Shown: positions 8,860 to 17,640, counted from the stretch's first letter. The stretch is 64,000 nucleotides of DNA from Campylobacter rectus (GCF_004803795.1 NZ_CP012543.1:1488001-1552000), one strand, 5' to 3'. Translations and numbers: made by a program. The notes: generated by a model not told the origin, from the letters alone.

Positions 8860-9609
8860 CTATTCCAAGCTCGCAACCGGCGGCAACGAGAGTTTAAATT
8901 TATTCGCTCTCATTTTTAAAAACACAGTCGCGACGAGCTTCGGGTCAAATTTACGCGCCAGCTCGTCCTCGCTTTTGCTCTGCGCCAAACGTAAAATTTC
9001 ATCCAGCCGCTCGTAGCTATAGCCTATGTCGGCCTCGTCGCTTTGCCCCTCCCAAAGGTCGGCGGACGGGGCTTTTGCGATGATTTTTTCATCGATGCCA
9101 AGCTCGCGCGCCAGCTCGTAAATTTCAGTCTTAAAGAGCTCGCCGATCGGATTTAGCGCGCATGCCATGTCGCCGTAGATCGTGCCGTAACCCAGCATCC
9201 GTTCGCTTTTGTTGCTCGTGCCCACGACTAGCGCATTTACCCTCGCCGAATAGTCGTAAAGCAAGCACATCCTCGCCCTTGCGCTTAGATTTCCCATCCG
9301 CAAATTTGGTAGCGGCTCGCCGATTTGCGCGACAAAGCTCTCCAAAATCGGCTGAATTTCGATGATTTTATGCGTTATTTTCAGATCGCTGCAAAGCTTA
9401 AGCGCGTCGCTTAAATTTCGCTCGCTTGAGTGTTTTGCGGGCATCAAAAGCGCATGCGTATCAAAGCCCGTGCACTTGCAAAGCGCGGCCACTACAGCAG
9501 AGTCTATGCCGCCGCTAACGCCTAAAACAAAGCCTTTCGCGCCGCTTTTTTCAAGGTAGCTCGCCAAAAACTCGGTTAGCTTCAGGCAGATTTGCGAATA
9601 GTTTTTCAT
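8860..9609 (-). CDS. nadE: NH3-dependent NAD+ synthetase
   Basis: Last step of NAD synthesis: adenylates nicotinic acid adenine dinucleotide and amidates it with ammonia. 249 residues from the chosen start MKNYSQ; no glutaminase domain, so ammonia-dependent. The PP-loop SGGIDS is at 32-37 and TSNKSERMLGYGT marks the later substrate region. The frame is open 18 codons further upstream (to 9663), but MKNYSQ matches the usual family start, and GGTG precedes it. Divergent from the metallo-hydrolase gene, with a short shared promoter region. Confidence 0.93.
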   Translation of the reverse strand: MKNYSQICLKLTEFLASYLEKSGAKGFVLGVSGGIDSAVVAALCKCTGFDTHALLMPAKHSSERNLSDALKLCSDLKITHKIIEIQPILESFVAQIGEPLPNLRMGNLSARARMCLLYDYSARVNALVVGTSNKSERMLGYGTIYGDMACALNPIGELFKTEIYELARELGIDEKIIAKAPSADLWEGQSDEADIGYSYERLDEILRLAQSKSEDELARKFDPKLVATVFLKMRANKFKLSLPPVASLE

Positions 9610-9728
9610 AATGATTATCACCGATAAATTTAAATTCCCAAACCTATTATACAATTTTTCCATAAATTTAACTTTTAAGCTTAAAAAATATACAATCGAT
9701 TTTAGTTAAATTTCACAAAAGGACGGAC

Positions 9729-10340
9729 GTGAAAATCATCTCAAAACCATGCGGCGATTATCAAACCAATTGCTACGTCATATCCAAAAACGGGCGCGAG
9801 ATTATCATTGATCCGGGTCAGAATTCGTTTGATTTCGTTATAAAAAATTCACACGCGCCGCTCACTATTTTAAACACCCACGGACACTTTGATCACATTT
9901 TTGACGACGTTAGCTTAAAAAATTTTTTTAATATCCCCGTGTATATCCATAATAACGATAATTTCATGCTGCAAAGCGATATTTGGGATATCGGTCAGCA
10001 AACGATGAGCGACGCGATCTGCGTAGGCGGGGCAAAATTTGAGGATGTAAAATTTACTATCGAAGACTTTGAGATCGAGTTTATGCACTTTCCGGGACAT
10101 ACGCCCGGATGCTGTATGGTGCGCGTGGATGAGGCGATTTTTAGCGGCGATTTTTTATTTAACGGCTCGATCGGGCGCTATGATTTTTTGTTTTCAAACG
10201 CCGAGGATATGCGTCAAAGCTTGCTAAAATGCAAAAAAATGCAAGGGGACTTCACGCTATATCCGGGTCACGGCGATAAAACGACGCTAAAAGCCGAGCA
10301 GGAAAATTTGGACTTTTGGATAGAACGGCTCGGCGAGTAA
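9729..10340 (+). CDS. Metallo-beta-lactamase-fold hydrolase (glyoxalase II-like)
   Basis: 203-residue cytoplasmic metallohydrolase. Metal ligands are all visible: H51xH53xD55H56 (THGHFDH), H124 (FPGHTPG), D141 (FSGDFLF) and H181 (PGHGD). This pattern fits a binuclear zinc/iron hydrolase such as hydroxyacylglutathione hydrolase-like or YcbL-type enzymes; the substrate is not deducible. GTG start, with AAAGGA 6-11 bases upstream. From memory the homologue is next to nadE in C. jejuni too (Cj0809-Cj0810). Confidence 0.88.
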   Translation: MKIISKPCGDYQTNCYVISKNGREIIIDPGQNSFDFVIKNSHAPLTILNTHGHFDHIFDDVSLKNFFNIPVYIHNNDNFMLQSDIWDIGQQTMSDAICVGGAKFEDVKFTIEDFEIEFMHFPGHTPGCCMVRVDEAIFSGDFLFNGSIGRYDFLFSNAEDMRQSLLKCKKMQGDFTLYPGHGDKTTLKAEQENLDFWIERLGE

Positions 10341-11011
10341 AATGGGGTTTTAGCTAGACAAATTTGTGTTTTGGCCTTTTAAGAAATTTTCAAAAAACGG
10401 CGTAAATTTGAGGCTAAACAGAGAGTAAAATTTAACTAAAACCTCTTTGACGGTTTCCTGCTTTTCCTCCTCGTTTCAAACTCCATCAGAGTAAATTTAG
10501 TTTTTATTGCTTAAACCGACATTTCGACTATTTAAAAAGCCTATAAACAAACGCGCTCGGTAAAATAGTATTTTGTTAAAAACAGCGATAAATTTTCGTA
10601 AATTTTGAAGCTAGTTTAAAATCTTGCCAAATTTAACCTCAAATTTAGCGCGGTAACCTCAAGCTAAATTTTACGAAAAAAGTTAGAAAAACTCAAATTT
10701 TAACATCAAATTCGTGCGGGTTATCTTTCAAAACGCTACTCAAAAATGCGTAGCAAACGACAGGTAGCAATAAAAACGGCAAAATAAAACTCAAATTAAG
10801 TCGCTAGGATGTAAAACCGTCAAACGCCGGTAAAAAGCATTGCCTCCCAAAACGCCCAAAATAAACACGCTCCGACCGGCACCGCTAAATCTCGCCTCAG
10901 AAAATCTTAAACGAACTATATATGTATCAAGTTCCGTCTATCTTTGTATTTTGCGGTAGAATATTTTTATATTAATTTTTATATTTTACCAACTTTTAAT
11001 AAAATTATCTA
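10341..11011. other. Intergenic upstream of the hydrogenase operon
   Basis: No gene seen in about 670 bases. It contains an isolated CRISPR-repeat-like sequence at 10473-10500 and becomes strongly AT-rich from about 10900, where promoter elements of the hydrogenase operon begin. Confidence 0.6.
10473..10500. repeat. Isolated CRISPR-repeat-like sequence
   Basis: Reads GTTTCAAACTCC, then ATCA, then GAGTAAATTTAG. It matches the 30-base repeats at 56991-57149 in nearly every position except the loop of the central palindrome, and the ACTC/GAGT arms are kept. There is no second copy beside it, so it is an orphan unit. Confidence 0.6.
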
Positions 11012-11017
11012 TACAAT
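11012..11017 (+). promoter_or_regulatory. Candidate -10 of hydrogenase operon
   Basis: TACAAT (in TATACAAT) within a very AT-rich stretch, about 84 bases before the HydA start codon. No good -35 hexamer, but Campylobacter promoters rarely have one. The assignment is tentative. Confidence 0.4.
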
Positions 11018-11052
11018 ACCGCAATCACAAAAATTAAGTTAGTATTATAGTG

Positions 11053-11069
11053 AATATTAATTTAATATT
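11053..11069. promoter_or_regulatory. AT-only inverted repeat in hydrogenase leader
   Basis: A perfect 8+1+8 palindrome (AATATTAA, T, TTAATATT) lies between the candidate promoter and the ribosome site of hydA. Its position would suit a repressor or activator operator for the hydrogenase genes. It matches no regulator consensus I can name with confidence. Confidence 0.35.
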
Positions 11070-11100
11070 AGTTCAAATAAAACAATATCAGGAGGTTTGT

Positions 11101-12453
11101 ATGCTTAGTGTCTATAAGATCAAAACTTTCCCTCCGGCGCCTAATTCAAGGGGCGGGGAAGCTGATTTTGAAGGTACTTATAGAAAAGGCGAATTACGCG
11201 GTATTATAAGAATAGATCAAGATAGCTGTGTCGGATGCGATACCTGTCGCTCCTTTTGCCCTACAGATGCCATAGACGGCTCTCTCGGAGTTGCTCACAA
11301 AATAGATCAAAATTTATGCGTAGCCTGTGGACAGTGCCTCATAAACTGCCCGTTTGCCGTCATAGAGCAAATGAGCTTTGTCGATGAGGTTATGCAAAAG
11401 CTTGACGACGAAAAGACCTTTGTCGTAGCTCACCCTTCGCCTGCGGTTAGGGTTTCTTTGGCTGAAGAATTCGGTGGAAAACCCGGAGAACTAACCGTAA
11501 ATAAGATGTATAACGCCTTCGAAAAAGCCGGCTTTAATATGTACGACGTAAATTTTGCGGCCGATCAGACGATATTGGAGGAAGGAACCGAGCTAATTAA
11601 AAAGATAAAATATTGGCTACTCGGCGAACGTAGTCATGATTTAGAGCACGTTTCGCACCATCCTTTCCCGCATTTTACGAGCTGCTGTCCGGCATGGGTA
11701 AGAAATGCCGAAATTTTCCATCCGGAGCTGATACCTCATATCTCGGGCGCAAAATCTCCGATACAAATGGGCGGGCCTCTTGCTAAAACCTGGGCGGCTA
11801 AATTCGTTTGGGATAAAGATCCGCGCGATATTTACGTAGCTACGGTTACTCCCTGTACTGCAAAAATCTACGAGGCAAGCAGACCGGAATTTAACTCCGC
11901 ATACGAGTATCTGAAAGAAAGAGGTGAAATACCCGCCGATACAAAAAGCTTTCCCGATATAGATGCAACGCTTACGGCTCGCGATATAGCTGAAATTTTG
12001 CGTAAAAAAGGCATAAATCCTCTTGAGATGTCGGATGAATACCCTGAAAAAACAATGAATGTTTATACCGGCGGAGGTACTATATTCGGAAATAGCGGCG
12101 GCGTTATGGAGGCGGCGCTTAGAACGGCTTATTTTCTACTCTCGGGACAAGAGCTAAAAGATCCCGACCTAACTCCCGTAAGAGGCTACGATAAGGATCT
12201 AACGGAAGCCGTAATACCGATCCCTCTAAAAGACTACGACGGCAAGACGCTCGAACTAAAAGTAGCCGTAGTAAACGGTGCTTCAAGAAATTTAAACACC
12301 ATCTTAAAACATATTACTAAAGATAGCAACAGATATCACTTCATAGAGGTGATGAACTGCCCGGGCGGATGCGTAAACGGCGGCGGACAGCCCGTGCATG
12401 CTATGGGAACATCGTGGCTTCATTCGCTACTGCCGCTTCCGTTAAAAGCTTAA
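11101..12453 (+). CDS. hydA: [FeFe]-hydrogenase catalytic subunit
   Basis: Catalyses reversible H2 oxidation. 450 residues. N-terminal two-[4Fe-4S] ferredoxin domain: C43/46/49/53 (CVGCDTCRSFC) and C73/76/79/83 (CVACGQCLINC). H-cluster domain: L1 TSCCPAW at 193-199, L2 TPCTAKIYE at 250-258 (Thr where the consensus has Met), L3 NCPGGCVNGGGQP with C420/C424. Size and partner make it the M2-type enzyme known from periplasmic Desulfovibrio hydrogenase. It has no signal peptide itself and probably travels with the Tat-signal small subunit. The frame is open from 11050, but AGGAGG at 11090-11095 fixes the ATG at 11101. First gene of hydA-B-C-G-E-F. Confidence 0.95.
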   Translation: MLSVYKIKTFPPAPNSRGGEADFEGTYRKGELRGIIRIDQDSCVGCDTCRSFCPTDAIDGSLGVAHKIDQNLCVACGQCLINCPFAVIEQMSFVDEVMQKLDDEKTFVVAHPSPAVRVSLAEEFGGKPGELTVNKMYNAFEKAGFNMYDVNFAADQTILEEGTELIKKIKYWLLGERSHDLEHVSHHPFPHFTSCCPAWVRNAEIFHPELIPHISGAKSPIQMGGPLAKTWAAKFVWDKDPRDIYVATVTPCTAKIYEASRPEFNSAYEYLKERGEIPADTKSFPDIDATLTARDIAEILRKKGINPLEMSDEYPEKTMNVYTGGGTIFGNSGGVMEAALRTAYFLLSGQELKDPDLTPVRGYDKDLTEAVIPIPLKDYDGKTLELKVAVVNGASRNLNTILKHITKDSNRYHFIEVMNCPGGCVNGGGQPVHAMGTSWLHSLLPLPLKA

Positions 12454-12464
12454 AAGGATAAGAA

Positions 12465-12812
12465 ATGAGATATCAATTTATAGAAAAACCTGTAGGAAAA
12501 ATTTTTTCAAGAAGGGATTTTTTAAAGGTTAGCGGCGTTTTGACCTCGATTATTGCGATTAGCGGCTATGCGATAACGGATATCATCAAAAGACGTAAAT
12601 CTTATATCGCGATGCGCCAAGAGGGCTTATACAAAGACGATAAGCGCTGTCAAGACAAAAAACTAATCGGCTCCCACCAAAACCCTAGTTGCGCTCAATG
12701 TTATGCCGATTTAAATACGGAGCCTATGGGCGAAGTAGCGGAAAAACTGCTTCATACAAGCGCCTACTTCGATCGAAAAAATTTGATCTTAAAAGGAGCT
12801 AGCCATGCATGA
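12465..12812 (+). CDS. hydB: [FeFe]-hydrogenase small subunit with Tat signal
   Basis: 115 residues. N-terminal twin-arginine signal FSRRDFLKVSG followed by a hydrophobic stretch (to about residue 40), then the iron-hydrogenase small-subunit motif RQEGLYKDDKR...IGSHQNPSCAQCYADL. In Desulfovibrio this subunit wraps around the catalytic subunit and takes it through the Tat pathway; I infer a periplasmic enzyme here. Signal sequences of this class may stay uncleaved. It begins 11 bases after hydA with AAGGA upstream and overlaps the cytochrome b gene by eight bases. Confidence 0.9.
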   Translation: MRYQFIEKPVGKIFSRRDFLKVSGVLTSIIAISGYAITDIIKRRKSYIAMRQEGLYKDDKRCQDKKLIGSHQNPSCAQCYADLNTEPMGEVAEKLLHTSAYFDRKNLILKGASHA

Positions 12813-13482
12813 AAATAGAGTTTTAAAATTCCCGCTCTCGGAAAAGGTCTTTCATAACGTAAATTTGATCACTTGGATCGCTCTAATATTTACGGGAGTG
12901 TTGATATATTTTAGGATGGTTAATGAAGATATGGCCGAGATGCTTATGGATTGGCATATAGGCATAGGCATTGTTTTTACTATAAACTTTTTCGGTTTTA
13001 TGCTATTAAATTTCGATCGTTTTTCTTTGATGATAAGAAATTTGCTTATCTGGGACCGCGATACGTTCGCTTGGTTTAAAAATTTCGGCGGCTACCCAAG
13101 AAGACTTTTCGGCATCAAATTCGGCCCCGAAGAGGTCGCTCCTCAAGGAAGATTTAACGCCGGTCAAAAGGCCGCTTATCTGATATTTATGTTTATGATA
13201 TTCGGGCTTATCGTATCGGGCTGGCTACTTTACGCTTATCCTGCCGCGATGGGTAAAATTTTTACGAAATGGATATTTTTGTTTCACGTTTGGGGCTCTA
13301 TACTTACGAGTCTGCTCGCGTTTTGCGTGCATATGCCGCTAGCCGTTATCAACTCCGAGGATCTAAAGGCGATGTTTAGATTCGGTCCCGGCGATGTGCC
13401 TTTAGAGGACGCTCATCACCATGCTCCAAAATGGGTCGAAGAAGACCTAATGGCCGTAGACGCCACCAAAGCGGCTCACTAA
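12805..13482 (+). CDS. hydC: Cytochrome b subunit of hydrogenase
   Basis: 225-residue integral membrane protein of the formate dehydrogenase gamma/cytochrome b561 type. Four hydrophobic helices are visible (about 18-39, 48-70, 124-146, 159-180), with candidate haem histidines near helix ends (FHNVN, DWHIGIG, FHVWGS, CVHMPL). A His-rich tail (HHHAP) follows near 200. The expected role is to pass electrons between the periplasmic hydrogenase and menaquinone, making this a respiratory H2 uptake enzyme (inference from family and operon). It overlaps hydB and precedes hydG by nine bases. Confidence 0.88.
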   Translation: MHENRVLKFPLSEKVFHNVNLITWIALIFTGVLIYFRMVNEDMAEMLMDWHIGIGIVFTINFFGFMLLNFDRFSLMIRNLLIWDRDTFAWFKNFGGYPRRLFGIKFGPEEVAPQGRFNAGQKAAYLIFMFMIFGLIVSGWLLYAYPAAMGKIFTKWIFLFHVWGSILTSLLAFCVHMPLAVINSEDLKAMFRFGPGDVPLEDAHHHAPKWVEEDLMAVDATKAAH

Positions 13483-13491
13483 AGGTAAATT

Positions 13492-14961
13492 ATGTCATGG
13501 ACAGACGATAGGTATAATAAAATTTTAAAGTGGGTTGGCAAACACGAATACGAAGACTTCATAGACGAAAACGAGATAGAAGAAATTCTATCTCGAACCA
13601 AAAATGCCGGCAAGGACGAAGTTAGAGCCGTTATAAAAAAAGCTAAAGAAAACGCCGTAAAAGGCACTATGCTAACTCCTTACGAAACGGCCGTGCTTTT
13701 AAACAACTCGCATGATGAAATTTGGGATGAAATTTTTGACGCTGCGACGGAGGTCAAAGAGGAAGTTTACGGCAACAGAATGGTGCTTTTCTCGCCTCTT
13801 TACATATCAAGCCCGTGCGTTAATAACTGCAAATACTGCGGATTTGCCGCAGAAAATACCGCCACAAAAAAGAAAATTTTAAAAAACGACGAGCTAAAAA
13901 ACGAGATAGAAAGCCTGCTCGATATGGGGCAAAAGCGCCTTATAGCGGTTTACGGCGAGCATCCGAAAAGCGATTATAACTACATCGCAAAGACGGTGAG
14001 AGAAATTTACGGCGTTAGAAAAAATAACCTAAACATTCGCAGGGTCAATATAAACGCCGCACCGCTTTTTGAAGATGAGTATAAGGTCGTCAAGGCCGAA
14101 GGCATAGGCACTTTTCAAGTATTTCAAGAGACTTATCACAGAAAAACCTACGCCAAATATCACCCCCAAAATACGCTAAAAGGCATTTACGATTGGCGCG
14201 TTTTCGCGCTTCATAGAGCCCTTAAGGCGGGGATTGACGATGTGGCCATAGGCGCACTTTTAGGACTTTATGATTATAAATTTGAAATTCTAGGGCTGCT
14301 GTATCATGCTATGAGCTTAGAAAAATACTTCGGCATAGGCCCGCACACCATCTCCTTTCCTCGTATAAAAAAGACTTCGGCCGGCGCAAACGATATGCCT
14401 TACGCGCTAAGCGATGAGGAGTTTTTGAGGGCTATCGCGATAATTCGCCTTATGTGTCCGTTTACGGGCACTATCCTAACGGCCAGAGAGGAGCCGTCCA
14501 TAAGAGACGAGGCGATAAAAAAATGCGGAATTTCTCAAATGGACGCAGGCACAAACATAGGCATAGGCGGCTACTCGAAGAAAAATAGCGAAGACGAGCT
14601 GGATAATCAACAATTTAAAATCGGCGATCACCGCTGTATCGATGAGTTCGTGCTAAATGTCATGAAAAAAGATAAAATTCCAAGCTTTTGCACATCCTGC
14701 TACCGCGAGGGTCGCACGGGCGATCACTTTATGCCTTACGCCAAAAACGCCAAGATCAAGTATCTTTGCTTACCCAATGCGATCTTGACGCTTAAAGAAT
14801 ACCTGCTCGACTACGGCTCGACCGAGGCCAGAGAGCTCGGCGAAAACGTGATCATACCAAAGTATCTTAGCGAGCTTGAGGAAAATTTACCTAGCGTTGC
14901 GCAAAAGGTTAGAAATTTGATAAGCGATATGGAAAAGGGCACAAGGGATTGCCATCTATAA
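13492..14961 (+). CDS. hydG: [FeFe]-hydrogenase maturase HydG
   Basis: Radical SAM tyrosine lyase that supplies CO and CN- ligands of the H-cluster. 489 residues. The radical SAM cluster motif is C109xxxC113xxC116 (SPCVNNCKYCGF). The C-terminal auxiliary-cluster motif C400xxC403YRxGRTGDHFM distinguishes HydG from ThiH. Starts behind AAGGTAA and overlaps hydE by 13 bases. Cytoplasmic. Confidence 0.96.
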   Translation: MSWTDDRYNKILKWVGKHEYEDFIDENEIEEILSRTKNAGKDEVRAVIKKAKENAVKGTMLTPYETAVLLNNSHDEIWDEIFDAATEVKEEVYGNRMVLFSPLYISSPCVNNCKYCGFAAENTATKKKILKNDELKNEIESLLDMGQKRLIAVYGEHPKSDYNYIAKTVREIYGVRKNNLNIRRVNINAAPLFEDEYKVVKAEGIGTFQVFQETYHRKTYAKYHPQNTLKGIYDWRVFALHRALKAGIDDVAIGALLGLYDYKFEILGLLYHAMSLEKYFGIGPHTISFPRIKKTSAGANDMPYALSDEEFLRAIAIIRLMCPFTGTILTAREEPSIRDEAIKKCGISQMDAGTNIGIGGYSKKNSEDELDNQQFKIGDHRCIDEFVLNVMKKDKIPSFCTSCYREGRTGDHFMPYAKNAKIKYLCLPNAILTLKEYLLDYGSTEARELGENVIIPKYLSELEENLPSVAQKVRNLISDMEKGTRDCHL

Positions 14962-16001
14962 AATTTATAAATGAGCTTGAAAAAAACCATATCACTTCGC
15001 TTTACGGGCTTGAAAAGATCATAGCAGATGACGAGGACTGCGAGTATCTCTTTGAGGCGGCAAACAGAGTTAGACAAAAATTCGTAAAACAAGAGGTGCA
15101 TCTAAAAGCTCTTATAGAGATCTCAAATATCTGCGCCAAGGAGTGCTTTTACTGCGGGCTTAGAAGCAAAAACAAAGACATAAAACGCTACAAAATGAGC
15201 GCCGAGGAGATAGTGTCCCGCGCCAAAGAGGCGGCTATGAGCGGATACAAAACCGTCGTCATGCAATCGGGCGAAAGCGGCGCTTTTAAAGACGATGAAA
15301 TTTGCGAAATCATACGCGAGATAAAGAAATTTGACGTGCAGATCACGCTTAGCTTCGGCGAAAAGAGCTTTGAGCAGTACCGCGCCTATAAAAAAGCGGG
15401 CGCGGATAGATACTTGCTTCGCATAGAGACCGCCGATAGGGCTCTTTACAAAGCCCTTCATCCAAATATGAGCCTAAAAAACCGCATAAAGTGCCTAGAA
15501 AATTTGCGAAATTTAGGCTACGAAACAGGAAGCGGCCTACTCGTAGGACTTCCGGGAAGTAGCGCTAAAATCCTAGCGCGAGATCTGATGTTTTTAAAAA
15601 AATACGACTTTGATATGATCGGCATAGGGCCCTTTATACCGGCTACGAACACCCCGCTTGAGCATTCGAAGGCGGGCGGGATAAAGCTGGTCTTAAAAGC
15701 AAACGCTTTAACAAGGCTGCTTTTGCCTAAGATAAATATCCCCGCCACGACCGCTATCGAGACGCTTGATCCAAACGAAGGGCGCAAGATGGCTCTACGA
15801 AGCGGCGCAAACGTCATCATGCCCTCCATCACGCAAAGCAGATATCGCGATCTATACAAGCTCTATCCGAATAAATTTTGTCTAAAAGAGAGCGCAGCCG
15901 AAATTTACGATAAGTTTGATGAAATGCTCTCTTTAATAGGCGATAAAATTTCGCTTACCAACGGCAACAGCGTGCGTTTTAATCAAAGGCGGGGGCTGTG
16001 A
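14949..16001 (+). CDS. hydE: [FeFe]-hydrogenase maturase HydE
   Basis: Radical SAM enzyme acting on the Fe(CO)2CN precursor from HydG during H-cluster assembly. 350 residues; cluster motif C62xxxC66xxC69 (NICAKECFYCGL), followed by the GY.TVVMQSGE strand typical of HydE/BioB-like barrels and a GLPG near 197. The TTG start at 14949 lies inside the end of hydG (13-base overlap). I see no later start with a better ribosome site, but the first residues are uncertain. It ends in a four-base GTGA overlap with hydF. Confidence 0.95.
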   Translation: MPSIKFINELEKNHITSLYGLEKIIADDEDCEYLFEAANRVRQKFVKQEVHLKALIEISNICAKECFYCGLRSKNKDIKRYKMSAEEIVSRAKEAAMSGYKTVVMQSGESGAFKDDEICEIIREIKKFDVQITLSFGEKSFEQYRAYKKAGADRYLLRIETADRALYKALHPNMSLKNRIKCLENLRNLGYETGSGLLVGLPGSSAKILARDLMFLKKYDFDMIGIGPFIPATNTPLEHSKAGGIKLVLKANALTRLLLPKINIPATTAIETLDPNEGRKMALRSGANVIMPSITQSRYRDLYKLYPNKFCLKESAAEIYDKFDEMLSLIGDKISLTNGNSVRFNQRRGL

Positions 16002-17182
16002 GCACTCCAAAATCGATGCGCATAGCCGTAGGGATATTCGGTAGGCGAAATGTCGGTAAATCGAGCATTATGAACATGCTAAGCAACCAAAGCGCCTCCA
16101 TAGTATCCGATGTGGCGGGCACTACGACCGACACGGTGCAAAAGAGTATCGAGATACACGGGCTGGGCGCCGCTACGCTCTTTGATACGGCGGGCGTCGA
16201 TGATGCGGGCGAGCTCGGTGAAAAAAGAATTTTAAAGACGAACGAGACGATAGAAAATATCGATATAGCCGTTTTGGTCGTAGAAAATAACGAATTTAGC
16301 AAATTTGAAAGCGAGCTCATAGATAAATTTAAAAGCCTCAATAAGCCCTTTTTGCTGCTTGTAAATAAGTGCGATCTGAAAGAAACAAAGGGCGAGTTTT
16401 TAAATTTGATAAATCCCTTTAAATTTATCAAAACCTCGGCTAAAACCAAGCTAGGCTTAGAGCTGATTTATGAAGGACTGGCCGAAATTTCAAAGCAAAT
16501 TTCAAAAGATAGCGACGATCTTTTTAGCGGAATTTTAAATCCGGGCGACATAGTGCTACTTATAACGCCGATTGACGACGAAGCGCCCAAAGGCAGGCTC
16601 ATACTGCCTCAAGTGCAAGCTATAAGGCAAATTTTAGACGGCAAAGCCTATGTTTGCGTCTCAAGCGACGCAGACGTATCAAAAACCGCGCAGATGTTTA
16701 AGCCGAATTTGATAGTGTGCGACTCGCAGTGCGTTTTGCAGGTCGTAAAAACCGCTCCAAAAGATGCGAAAATCACCACTTTTTCCATCCTGATGTCAAG
16801 GCTAAAAGGCGATCTAAACGAGTTTATAAAAGGCTGCAAACAGGCTACAAGCCTAAAAGATAACGATAAAATTTTAATCGCCGAAGCATGCACTCACAAC
16901 GCAAAAGACGGCGACATAGCAAGGGTTAAGATCCCAAAAATGCTTAGCAAATTTAGCGGCAAAAAGCTTGAGTTTAGCTACACGAACGGCAGGGACTATC
17001 CCGCGAATTTAGATGAATTCGCGCTAATCGTTCATTGCGGAGGCTGTATGATAAACAAAACGATGATGAAAAACCGCATGCAAAAGGCCTCTCAAGCCGT
17101 CGTGCCCATCACAAACTACGGCATTATCATTTCGCTTTGCCAAGGCGTGCTGGATAGGGTTACCGAGATATTTCGAAAATAA
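15998..17182 (+). CDS. hydF: [FeFe]-hydrogenase maturation GTPase HydF
   Basis: GTPase scaffold on which the binuclear iron subcluster is assembled before transfer to HydA. 394 residues: Era/TrmE-like G domain with P-loop GRRNVGKSS at 14-22, switch DTAGVDDAGELG, NKCD; a dimerisation domain; and a C-terminal cluster domain with H300 and C347xxC350 (HCGGC), the expected HydF ligands. GTG start overlaps the hydE stop. Last gene of the operon; no clear terminator hairpin follows. Confidence 0.96.
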   Translation: MSTPKSMRIAVGIFGRRNVGKSSIMNMLSNQSASIVSDVAGTTTDTVQKSIEIHGLGAATLFDTAGVDDAGELGEKRILKTNETIENIDIAVLVVENNEFSKFESELIDKFKSLNKPFLLLVNKCDLKETKGEFLNLINPFKFIKTSAKTKLGLELIYEGLAEISKQISKDSDDLFSGILNPGDIVLLITPIDDEAPKGRLILPQVQAIRQILDGKAYVCVSSDADVSKTAQMFKPNLIVCDSQCVLQVVKTAPKDAKITTFSILMSRLKGDLNEFIKGCKQATSLKDNDKILIAEACTHNAKDGDIARVKIPKMLSKFSGKKLEFSYTNGRDYPANLDEFALIVHCGGCMINKTMMKNRMQKASQAVVPITNYGIIISLCQGVLDRVTEIFRK

Positions 17183-17412
17183 TCTGCGGCTATTGCGGGG
17201 CGGCTACGCAGCGTCCGTCTTCATGACTTTAGCCTCGACTCATCGCCGTCTTGAGGCTCGAGGGCAGATGTCGGCGAGTAAAATTTCAGGGCCTGGAATT
17301 TTAAAATTTTAAATCTATGGGCTGAATTTTATCGACGGAATTTTGTTTTGTGGATTTTGTGCCGCAAAATTTGGGCATAGAATTCCGTGCCGCGCGGATG
17401 AAATTTGGTGCC

Positions 17413-17461
17413 GCTAAATTTACTTATTTTTAACTTCGCTACGCTCGTTACTTTTCAAGAC
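17413..17461 (-). repeat. 49-bp dispersed repeat, copy 1
   Basis: Identical over 49 bases, in inverted orientation, to 52583-52631. The core reads ACTTCGCTACGCTCGTTAC. Both copies sit next to IS1595-like transposase remnants. A looser relative of the core occurs near 52391 and another near 53093. Confidence 0.85.
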
Positions 17462-17640
17462 TTCACGCTTTATTGCGACTGGAATTCTTATATTTATAGT
17501 TATTAGATACTTTTAAAGTCTATATCTGCCGAGAAATATTTTAAAATTTCACGAAATTTATCCTCTGAATTTTTTAAATAAACTATGTATTTTTTATAGT
17601 TCTCATCGCAGCCTAAATTCTTTTGCTAAAGCTTAAGTTT
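17413..17640 (-). mobile_element. Eroded IS1595-like remnant, copy 1
   Basis: Beyond the shared 49 bp, this stretch stays alignable, with substitutions and gaps, to the reverse complement of 52370-52580. Shared landmarks are GGAATTCTTAT (AGAATTCTTAT there), TCTATATC, AAATATTTTAAAATTTC (AAATACTTTAAAATCTC there) and ATAGTTCTCAT. It corresponds to the N-terminal part of the IS1595-family transposase gene on the minus strand and has no open frame. The transposase C-terminal part is missing. Confidence 0.5.

Noticed and set aside
9610-9663. N-terminal extension of NadE
   Set aside because: The family start is MKNYSQ; the extension is AT-rich leader shared with the divergent promoter.
11050-11100. 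Upstream extension of HydA by 17 residues
   Set aside because: AGGAGG lies just before the ATG at 11101, and the extra residues lie in the AT-rich leader with its palindrome.
15979-16449. 156-codon minus-strand frame over hydF
   Set aside because: Antisense to the well-supported HydF GTPase domain.
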